A stretch of 64,000 nucleotides of DNA from Bradyrhizobium sp. MOS003 (GTDB taxonomy: Bacteria > Pseudomonadota > Alphaproteobacteria > Rhizobiales > Xanthobacteraceae): the NCBI RefSeq assembly GCF_003020125.1, contig NZ_PYFW01000015.1, positions 1-64,000 on the forward strand. The letters run 5' to 3'. The translations under genes were made by a program, and so were the position numbers. The notes under the pieces were generated by a model. It ran no database searches, was not told where the DNA came from, and saw only the letters and a list, made by a program, of their open reading frames with translations. Below are positions 1 through 6,418 of the stretch, piece by piece. How positions within the stretch are numbered: position 1 is the first letter of the stretch; each line of letters begins with the position of its first letter.

Positions 1-484
1 GCCTTCCCTGCGCGATGGCTGGACGGCTTATGCCGTGATCTCCCGGGAGCCGACCATTCCTTTGGCCTCCCTCGCCCCGCGAATTTGGATGATGCAGTCT
101 GCCCGGTTGGGCTCGCTCGCACCTTCGCAGGACTTGACCGTGGCAACGACGGCCAGGACCACACGGTTTGCCGTACGCACGGCCCGCCATGTCGCCGCAG
201 TTTTTCCAGCCCTGTCGACGGAGCCGGAAACTTACGAGCGAGACGAAGCCTGACAGCGCCGTCGTCCGCACGAAGCCTCGGGCTCACAGGGACTACCCGC
301 CCTGCCCGCACCTCTCGTGCCGACGCTGCCGCGTCCACCGCAAGCCCGGCTCGCGAACATGACGACCTCAAGTCGCCCCTCTTGGTGAGCCGGCATGGAC
401 GACACATACGCCGAAACCGAATTTCGGTAAAGTGGAATATTTTTGCCTGGGCGGATTGACACGCGGCGACACAGGCACCGGTCG
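1..484. other. Non-coding, repeat-like leader region
   Basis: No open frame here looks like a real protein: the frames are arginine/serine-rich, overlap on both strands and lack ribosome sites. From memory, this stretch resembles DNA that recurs in many Bradyrhizobium assemblies and is often translated into spurious hypothetical proteins. The recurrence is recollection and was not searched. Confidence 0.4.
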
Positions 485-560
485 GTAGCCCGGATGAGCG
501 CAGCGACATCCGGATTTTCACGGGCACTGTCCCGGGTATCGCTGCGCTCACCCGGGCTAC
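485..560. repeat. Imperfect palindromic (REP-like) element
   Basis: Two 22-base arms, 485-506 and 539-560, are inverted complements with one mismatch, separated by 32 bases. The arms begin GTAGCCCGG and contain GAGCGCAGCGA. Elements with this core are, from memory, dispersed widely in Bradyrhizobium intergenic DNA. It sits just downstream of the stop of the minus-strand amidohydrolase at 567, so it may act as a transcript-end hairpin; it lacks a T-run, so classical intrinsic termination is not supported. Confidence 0.65.
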
Positions 561-566
561 AAGCGC

Positions 567-1526
567 TCACCCCTTCGGCAACACCGCCGTTCCATCCGCC
601 ATCCTCGTCACGCCCTTCCGTTCCACGATCATCCCATAAGCCTGCGGCTGGCGGTGAACGTCGAAATTGAAGGTGGTACCCTTGTAGGAGTTGCAGAGGT
701 CGAGATCGCAGCGCGCCAGCGCAATTTCATCGCCCTTGGTCGTGCATCTCGCGATGATCTCGCCCGAGGGCGCGATGACGCAGCTGCCGCCGATGTGGTC
801 GACACCCTCCTCGACGCCGGCCTTGGCGACGCCGACCACGAAGGTGCCGTTCTGATAAGCGCCGGCCTGCATCACCAGATGGTTGTGGAACAGCGAGAGA
901 TCGTCATGCTCGGGCGCAGGCGGATTGTGCACGGGCGTGTTGTAGCCGATCATCACCACCTCCACCCCCTGCAGGCCCATCACCCGGTAGGTCTCGCTCC
1001 AGCGGCGATCATTGCAGATCGCCATGCCCATCACGCCGCCGAAGGCATCGACGACGCCGAAGCCGCTGCCCGGCTCGAAATAGCGCTTTTCCAGATGCTG
1101 AAATTTCCGCCACGGCTCGTGCTCGGCATGGCCGGGCAGGTGAACCTTGCGATATCGGGCGACGATCGCGCCGCTCTTGTCCACCAGAATGGACGTGTTG
1201 TAGCGCCGGACGATTCCGTCCTCGACCGCAAGCTCGGCATAGCCGAGGCAGAAGCCGAGACCGAGTTCGCGCGCGAGATCGAACAGGGCTCGCGTTTCCG
1301 GCCCCGGCATCTCGCGCTCGAAGAAACTGTCGATCTCGGCCTGATCTTCGAAATACCAGCGCGGAAAAAACGTCGTCAGCGCGAGCTCGGGATACACAAT
1401 GAGGTCGCAGCCGCACGCCTTCGCCTCGCGCATCAGAGCAATCAGGCGGGTCACGACTTCGGTCCTGCTCTCGGTCCTGGCGATGGGACCGAGCTGGCCG
1501 GCCGCGATGGTCACAAATCTCGTCAC
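567..1526 (-). CDS. N-carbamoyl-D-amino acid hydrolase-type amidohydrolase
   Basis: A 319-residue carbon-nitrogen hydrolase of the nitrilase superfamily, expected in the cytoplasm, that would release an amino acid, CO2 and ammonia from an N-carbamoyl compound. The Glu-Lys-Cys triad is visible as E47 (in YPELAL), K127 (in YRKVHLPG) and C171 (in AICNDRRW). The CNDRRW context and the length, close to the roughly 304 residues of characterised D-carbamoylases, favour that subfamily over nitrilases or beta-ureidopropionases. It is a single gene with no hydantoinase neighbour, so the natural substrate is unknown. Family assignment is firm; D-amino acid specificity is inference. Confidence 0.88.
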   Translation of the reverse strand: MTRFVTIAAGQLGPIARTESRTEVVTRLIALMREAKACGCDLIVYPELALTTFFPRWYFEDQAEIDSFFEREMPGPETRALFDLARELGLGFCLGYAELAVEDGIVRRYNTSILVDKSGAIVARYRKVHLPGHAEHEPWRKFQHLEKRYFEPGSGFGVVDAFGGVMGMAICNDRRWSETYRVMGLQGVEVVMIGYNTPVHNPPAPEHDDLSLFHNHLVMQAGAYQNGTFVVGVAKAGVEEGVDHIGGSCVIAPSGEIIARCTTKGDEIALARCDLDLCNSYKGTTFNFDVHRQPQAYGMIVERKGVTRMADGTAVLPKG

Positions 1527-1801
1527 GCGTCATTCCTTCGTTTTCGGAGTGCGTCGGGCCCGAACCTATCGAGCAGCGCACCCCGCGCACAGGCCGGCTC
1601 GGCCCATCAACGTGACGAGGCACAATCAAATTCCATGCCTGCGGGTATCATCGTGCAGCGTCGCGCGATGGCTCGCGTCACATCTCGGAACTTCGTTGCC
1701 AATCTGCAACGGTTCCCCACGATCTGAAGCCGGACAAAACAAACTCCCATTCCGGCCACGAACCGCTTTCACAAGGCCGTGAGACTATCAGGGGAACGAC
1801 G

Positions 1802-2026
1802 ATGCGTGCACAACGCGTTTGGAAAGTGAATGGGGACGCCAGCATCGGGCAGCTCCAATCGAGACTGGACGATCTGAACAAGCGTCTCGGTCAGCTTGAA
1901 AGCCAGCATCCGGACAGCTGGAAGCTCGAAGAACTGAGAGCGAGTGCGCTCAGCCTGTCGCGCGAGATCGACGACATCCGCTGCGCCGAGGCGACCGCCG
2001 CGTTGAGCGAGTTGCTGCGGAAGTAG
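1802..2026 (+). CDS. Small coiled-coil hypothetical protein
   Basis: A 74-residue polar protein with heptad-like Leu/Ile spacing from about residue 16 to the end (IGQLQSRLDDLNKRLGQLE), suggesting one or two amphipathic helices. It has no signal peptide or membrane segment. A GGGGAACG sequence lies a few bases before the ATG and is a plausible ribosome site. The gene stands alone, divergent from the amidohydrolase. No family is recognised. Confidence 0.55.
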   Translation: MRAQRVWKVNGDASIGQLQSRLDDLNKRLGQLESQHPDSWKLEELRASALSLSREIDDIRCAEATAALSELLRK

Positions 2027-2106
2027 AAGGCGTCCGCCGATTCGCCTCGCGCGCAAGGAACCAAGTTCCGCCGCCGCCATTGCCATGCAGAGCATGGAGC
2101 ACGATC

Positions 2107-2220
2107 ATGACTAGACACCTGACGCGAGCGCATCTCGCGCGCGGCGTGGCCGGCGCAGTGTCCACGCTGGTCCTGTGCGCGACGGCGGCCTTCGCCTTCG
2201 CGCGCCACTTCGCGCTGTGA
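2107..2220 (+). CDS. Putative 37-residue small membrane protein
   Basis: A short frame encoding MTRHLTRAHLARG followed by one hydrophobic helix (about residues 14-31) and a basic tail. GGAG stands 8-10 bases before the ATG. Its stop lies at the start of a 17-base tandem repeat preceding the next gene. It could be a single-pass membrane microprotein or a chance frame; support is the ribosome site and the membrane-like composition only. Confidence 0.4.
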   Translation: MTRHLTRAHLARGVAGAVSTLVLCATAAFAFARHFAL

Positions 2221-2266
2221 GAATTTGGCGTTGTGAAGAATTTGGCGCAGTGAGGAATTTGGCATG
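2217..2266. repeat. Three tandem 17-base repeats before a start codon
   Basis: GAATTTGGC occurs at 2221, 2238 and 2255 with exactly 17-base spacing, each preceded by GTGA. The last copy runs into the ATG at 2264. The array fills the gap between the 37-residue frame and the next gene, so it forms that gene's entire leader and displaces a normal Shine-Dalgarno sequence. Confidence 0.75.
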
Positions 2267-2590
2267 ACGTCCGACCCCGAAGAGCAGGTGCGGCTGCAAG
2301 GCTATGGCGAAATGACGCTGCGCACGGCCGTGACCACGCTGATGCTGCTGGCGCCGCGCGACCGCTCCGAGACCGCGATCTACCGCGTCCGCGACGATGT
2401 ACGTCTGGCACAAAGCGAGATCGCCGAGCTCGCGTCAAACTGGGGCATCGAGCCTTCGGGTGATTTGCGATCACCGGGGCGATCCTCCGACCAGCACTGG
2501 CCGGACATCGTGCGCCGCATGGTACGCGACGCCCCGCTGCCGGCGTTGATGGTGGCGTTCATGGCGGGCGTGCTGGTGGCGCGACGGTAA
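2264..2590 (+). CDS. Hypothetical protein with C-terminal membrane anchor
   Basis: A 108-residue protein: a polar N-terminal region of about 85 residues, with a helix resembling the amphipathic part of DUF3618/ElaB-like proteins, then one hydrophobic segment near residues 89-106 (APLPALMVAFMAGVLVA) ending in Arg-Arg. The arrangement 'R.AP.P.L..AF..G...A' is like the tail anchor of ElaB/YqjD-type inner-membrane proteins; that likeness is suggestive only. The start is fixed by the tandem repeat leader, with no clear ribosome site. Confidence 0.6.
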   Translation: MTSDPEEQVRLQGYGEMTLRTAVTTLMLLAPRDRSETAIYRVRDDVRLAQSEIAELASNWGIEPSGDLRSPGRSSDQHWPDIVRRMVRDAPLPALMVAFMAGVLVARR

Positions 2591-2684
2591 GCTCTTCCGC
2601 GCGAGCAGCGACATCCGCAGCGCAGCAAGTGGTCATCACGACACCCGGCCGCCGTAGCGGCCAGGTGCGCGGTCATGGACCGTC

Positions 2685-3188
2685 CTAGTGGTGCATCTTC
2701 TTCGCGCGCGCCGGCGGCAGCAGCACCGTATCGATGACGTGAATGACACCGTTCGACGCTTCGATGTCCGGCTGGATGACGTGCGCATCGTTGACGCGGA
2801 CGCCGAGGCTTCCGTCGACGGCGACGGTCTGCCCCTGAACGGTCGCCACATTGAGCGATTTGCCGGCGACATCGGCGGCCTTCACGCGACCGGGAATGAC
2901 GTGATACTTCAGAACCGCCGCGAGCTTGGACTTGTTCTTCAACAGCGATTCAACCGTTCCGGGCGGCAACTTGGCGAAGGCCGCGTCGTTAGGCGCAAAC
3001 ACCGTGAACGGGCCCTTGCCCTTGAGCGTATTTACAAGACCGGCGGCTTTCACGGCCGTCACCAGCGTGGTGAATGAACCGGCGGAAACCGCGGTGTCCA
3101 CGATGTCTGCGGCGCGCGCGACGGAAGGGCCAAGCAGGCCGGCGACCATGGCCGCTCCGGCTACGAACGAACGAATTGCGGGCGTCAT
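2685..3188 (-). CDS. Fasciclin (FAS1) domain secreted protein
   Basis: A 167-residue exported protein. The start at 3188 is chosen over an upstream in-frame ATG at 3248 because GGAG lies about 7 bases before it and it directly begins a signal peptide (MTPAIRSF then a hydrophobic core ending ARA-AD). The mature part is one FAS1 domain: the H1 box (TVFAPNDAAFAKLP), the YH motif (LKYHVIPG) and the H2 box (NGVIHVIDTVLLPP). Bacterial single-FAS1 proteins are periplasmic or secreted and are linked to adhesion; the ligand is unknown. Monocistronic. Confidence 0.9.
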   Translation of the reverse strand: MTPAIRSFVAGAAMVAGLLGPSVARAADIVDTAVSAGSFTTLVTAVKAAGLVNTLKGKGPFTVFAPNDAAFAKLPPGTVESLLKNKSKLAAVLKYHVIPGRVKAADVAGKSLNVATVQGQTVAVDGSLGVRVNDAHVIQPDIEASNGVIHVIDTVLLPPARAKKMHH

Positions 3189-3459
3189 CAAATTCTCCAG
3201 GTGTGTTTCATCCATGCCGACGCGATGGGTGCGCGCGATACCGCGCATCCATCGTCCGATCAGTTACGATCGACTCCCACGAAACGAAGCGCCGCGACGG
3301 CTGGATCACCGGCCGGTTCAAATATCCACCTGGGTCGGATTGTCTCGGCGAAGCAACGGCTCGGAAAACCGCTGTCATCGCCGTACCCGCGTCGTAGTGC
3401 CGCGCTCGCCGCCGCCGTGCCGTGCGAATTCGGGCTTTTGACGGTGCCTCGTGACGGAT

Positions 3460-4317
3460 TCAACTCAGGGTCTTGATCACGAAGTCCTTGAGCCGCTGCG
3501 CGGGCAGCGGGAGACGGTCGCGCTCCAGAATCGCAATCTCCGTGTCCTTGAGGTCGGGCATCGGCCTTCCGTCCACGACGTGAAGATCAGGAGGCACCAT
3601 GTCCTTGGGAAGCACCGTCACGCCAAGCCGGGCGCGGACGGCGGCGAGCGTTCCGGCCAGCGATCCGCATGTGTAGGCGACCCGCCATGATCGCTTGGCA
3701 CGATCGAGCGCCTCGGTTGCGCGTTTCCGGTAGACGCAGGGTTTTGGCGAGACTGCCAGCGGCAGGACGCCTTGCCTGAGATCGACACCACCCGTCACCC
3801 AGACAAGCGGCTCGCGCCACACGCGCGTGCCGTGAATCTCGATCGACCGCTCGCGCTTGATCAGCGCCAGATCGAAAGCACCCTTGCGAAAGCGCTCGAT
3901 GAGATTCATCGTCAGATCGCAGGTCACTTCGAGGTCGACCTGAGGATAGGCGTGGGCAAACCTGGCGAGCACGTCGGGAAGATGGCGGGTCGCGAAATCC
4001 TCGGGCGCACCAAGGCGAACGAGGCCACGCATCGCAGGCTCCCGGATGCGCGCAACCATTTCGTCATTCAGATCCAGCATGCGCCGCGCATACTCGAAGA
4101 ACGTGTCGCCTTCCGCGGTCAACGCGACCGCTTGCGGCGACCTTTCGAGCAACTTGCCGCCGACCAATTGCTCGAGCCGACGGATCTGCAGGGATATGGT
4201 CGACTGCTGCAATCCGAGCGCCTGCGCGGCGCGCGTGAAGTTGCCCATCGAAACGATGGTCACGAAGGACCTGATGAGGTCGATATCGAGGTTCAGGCGC
4301 GAACGGGGCATCATCAT
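3460..4317 (-). CDS. LysR-family regulator divergent from bicarbonate transporter
   Basis: A LysR-type regulator of 285 residues from the ATG at 4317, preferred because AAAAAGGC precedes it; an in-frame ATG lies at 4329. The N-terminal winged helix is clear (IRSFVTIVSMGNFTRAAQAL then QQSTISLQIRRLEQ), followed by the two-lobe effector domain (LGAPEDFATRHLPDVLARF). Its position head-to-head with the SbtA-type transporter strongly suggests it controls that operon, possibly sensing inorganic carbon or a related metabolite. That role is inferred from arrangement, as for CbbR/CmpR-type LysR proteins. Confidence 0.9.
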   Translation of the reverse strand: MMMPRSRLNLDIDLIRSFVTIVSMGNFTRAAQALGLQQSTISLQIRRLEQLVGGKLLERSPQAVALTAEGDTFFEYARRMLDLNDEMVARIREPAMRGLVRLGAPEDFATRHLPDVLARFAHAYPQVDLEVTCDLTMNLIERFRKGAFDLALIKRERSIEIHGTRVWREPLVWVTGGVDLRQGVLPLAVSPKPCVYRKRATEALDRAKRSWRVAYTCGSLAGTLAAVRARLGVTVLPKDMVPPDLHVVDGRPMPDLKDTEIAILERDRLPLPAQRLKDFVIKTLS

Positions 4318-4338
4318 TGCCTTTTTCAATGATGACCC

Positions 4339-4351
4339 TTGATACTATCAA
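4339..4351. promoter_or_regulatory. 13-base palindrome, candidate LysR operator
   Basis: TTGATACTATCAA is a perfect inverted repeat (TTGAT-N3-ATCAA) in the short gap between the divergent LysR gene and the transporter. LysR boxes are T-N11-A motifs with dyad symmetry; this one fits and lies about 20 bases upstream of the regulator start and 62 upstream of the transporter TTG. Binding is inferred. Confidence 0.5.
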
Positions 4352-4413
4352 TTTTGTCAAATGCCAGCGAAAAGCTATGCAGCTACCGTTCGTCCCAGCC
4401 CGATGGAGGTCCC

Positions 4414-5385
4414 TTGCTCGCGCTCGCTGTCCAGAATCTCGTGTCACCTTCGGTGCTGTTCTTCGGCATGGGTCTCGGCGCCTCGCTTGGCCGCTCAGAC
4501 CTCTCCGTGCCGGAGGCAATTGCACGCTTTCTCTCGCTCTATCTCCTGATCTCGATCGGCTTCAGGGGCGGTGCGGAAGTCGCCCATCAGGGCGTGACGT
4601 CGGGGCTGGCGCTGGCCATCTTAGCCGGCATCGTGTTGTCGGCCGGCTTGCCGTTCGTCGCCTACACCTTGCTGCGCTACGGCGCGGGGCTCGACCATGT
4701 CAACGCTGCCGCCGTGGCCGGCCACTATGGATCGATATCGGCCGTGACGTTCGTTGCCATCACGGGCGCGCTCACCCAGCTCGCGTTGCCCTATGACGGT
4801 TACATGATCGCGGTCGCAGCCGCGATGGAAACGCCAGCGATCTTCTCGGCGCTCGTGATCGCGCGCAGCGGGCAAGGCCGCGCGAAAGGCGAATGGTCCG
4901 GAAATTTCCTGCGCGAGATCGCACTGAACGGCTCGATCGTTGCCCTGCTCGGCGCCTTTGTGGTCGGTTGCATCACGGGCGAGCGCGGCATGAGTTCGCT
5001 CAAGCCTTTCCTGCTGGATGCATTCCCCGGCTTCCTCTGCGTCTTCCTGCTCGATATGGGCCTGATCGCCGGGCGTGGACTGCGGGACGGCTGGAGATCG
5101 CTCTCTCCCGCCGTGGCAGGGTTTGCCTGGGTGATGCCGCTCATCGGCGCAGCCTTCGCGGCACTGTTCGCATGGCTCATCGGCCTATCGGCAGGCAGTA
5201 CCGCCATCCTGATGACGCTCGGGGCATCGGCTTCCTACATCGCGGTCCCGGCCGCGATGCGGCTTGCCCTGCCCGCGGCGAACCCGGCCATCGCTCTGAC
5301 GCTTTCGCTCGGCCTGACATTCCCATTCAACCTGATCGTCGGCATCCCGCTCTACATTGCCGCCGCTCAGACGATCGCGCGATGA
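4414..5385 (+). CDS. sbtA: Sodium-dependent bicarbonate transporter, SbtA type
   Basis: An inner-membrane permease of about 323 residues with roughly ten hydrophobic segments, matching the SbtA family that imports HCO3- with Na+. Diagnostic stretches are AVQNLVSPSVLFF at the N terminus, GHYGSISAVTF in the middle and SASYIAVPAAMR near the end. The TTG at 4414 is chosen because GGAGG lies four bases before it and the protein then begins LLALAVQNL as relatives do; an ATG at 4339 would overlap the operator palindrome and add a polar leader. A PII-like gene follows by 7 bases, the usual sbtA-sbtB pairing. Confidence 0.85.
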   Translation: MLALAVQNLVSPSVLFFGMGLGASLGRSDLSVPEAIARFLSLYLLISIGFRGGAEVAHQGVTSGLALAILAGIVLSAGLPFVAYTLLRYGAGLDHVNAAAVAGHYGSISAVTFVAITGALTQLALPYDGYMIAVAAAMETPAIFSALVIARSGQGRAKGEWSGNFLREIALNGSIVALLGAFVVGCITGERGMSSLKPFLLDAFPGFLCVFLLDMGLIAGRGLRDGWRSLSPAVAGFAWVMPLIGAAFAALFAWLIGLSAGSTAILMTLGASASYIAVPAAMRLALPAANPAIALTLSLGLTFPFNLIVGIPLYIAAAQTIAR

Positions 5386-5392
5386 GGACAGC

Positions 5393-5704
5393 ATGCAGAT
5401 GTTCGCCAAGAAGCGGATCGAAATCCTGATCGAACGGGCTGTGCTCAAGCGATTGACCGACGAACTCGAGCGCACGGGCGTGAGTGGCTACTCCGTGGCT
5501 CCGCTCGCCGGCGGGCGCGGCCGAGCCGGTCGATGGGAAGCGGACGGCCAGATCGGCGATGCCGCCGGGATGTTCGCGCTTTGGTGTATCGTCGATGCGG
5601 CCCGGCTGGACGAACTGCTGCAGGTCGTCTTCGCCATCGTCGCCCGGCAGGTGGGCCTCGTATCCGTCAGTGACGTTCAGGTGGTGCGGCCGGAGCGATT
5701 CTGA
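5393..5704 (+). CDS. PII-like regulator of SbtA (SbtB-type)
   Basis: A 103-residue protein starting MQMFAKKRIEILIERAVL, with the short alpha/beta pattern of PII signalling proteins and a variable T-loop-like middle (GGRGRAGRWEADGQIG). In cyanobacteria SbtB binds the transporter and adenylyl nucleotides to gate uptake. A GAGGA ribosome site precedes the ATG and the gene follows the transporter by 7 bases, so the two are almost certainly co-transcribed. Family call is based on fold pattern and pairing. Confidence 0.75.
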   Translation: MQMFAKKRIEILIERAVLKRLTDELERTGVSGYSVAPLAGGRGRAGRWEADGQIGDAAGMFALWCIVDAARLDELLQVVFAIVARQVGLVSVSDVQVVRPERF

Positions 5705-6196
5705 GGCTGCCGACTCCGCGGGGCGATGAGGCAAAGCCGTGCCCTCGAGAGGATAATTCACCAGGAGCAGCCATTCTCGTTCCTTCAACGGCCGGCAGGA
5801 CGTGCTCGAAGACGAGTATGACTTGCTCCGATCCTGAGCGATCGCGGGCCAAGCTGCCGCACAAGTCGTGGCATATGCGGTGATCATTTTGACGTTACTC
5901 GATCACCTCATCGGCCCCGAAAAGAAATGCCTAGAGATTGATGCAGCCAGAGGACTGGTCCCAGGCAAATGCCGTTGAGCAATCTTTCAGCGGATCTTCG
6001 CATTTCCAATTCGCACGACAATGTTCGGAGCCTGGCGCAGGCTACAGCGCCGCGGGGTGGTTTGGTGCCGTTCGCCGAGGCATACATAGAAGACTTATCG
6101 GCCTTGCAATCGGGGCAATACAGGGTTGCGATTGATGTTCGACGCCGAACTCGGATAACGTATCGACAGGCTAACCTGAAACGGGAGCATACTTCG
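5705..6196. other. Intergenic region upstream of formate dehydrogenase locus
   Basis: About 490 bases without a convincing gene; the open frames here are short, on both strands and lack family features. It should hold the promoter of the formate dehydrogenase operon. No clear -24/-12 or FNR-type box was recognised by eye. Confidence 0.5.
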
Positions 6197-6409
6197 TTGA
6201 AGAGTGACACTCCGCGAAAGCTTCTTCGACGTGACCTGCTCAAGCTGACGATCGGCGGCGTTGGCGCCGTCAGTGTTGGCGAGCTGTTACGCTCACCGGT
6301 TTCTGCGAAGCCGGTCGACCTCGATCAAAAGCGCAAGGCTCGCTATCGACCTGACTCGCGGGAAGTCAGGAACTTCTACCGCGTCAACGGCTATCCCGCC
6401 GCTCGATAG
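6197..6409 (+). CDS. Formate dehydrogenase region Tat-target small protein
   Basis: A 70-residue protein from a TTG start with GGGAG nine bases upstream. It has a twin-arginine-like N terminus (LLRRDLLKLTIGG) followed by a hydrophobic stretch, then a short polar tail (RPDSREVRNFYRVNGYP). This matches the small Tat-targeted proteins regularly encoded just before periplasmic formate dehydrogenase subunits (the family named 'formate dehydrogenase region TAT target'). Function is unknown. It precedes the alpha subunit by 9 bases, so it leads the operon. Confidence 0.82.
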   Translation: MKSDTPRKLLRRDLLKLTIGGVGAVSVGELLRSPVSAKPVDLDQKRKARYRPDSREVRNFYRVNGYPAAR

Positions 6410-6418
6410 GAGACCTCC

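Noticed and set aside
654..1727. A 357-codon frame antisense to the amidohydrolase
   Set aside because: The opposite strand carries the full catalytic triad of a known family; this frame has no recognisable motif or ribosome site.
5908..6243. A 111-codon minus-strand frame before the formate dehydrogenase genes
   Set aside because: It overlaps the small Tat-target gene, has no ribosome site and no domain-like pattern.
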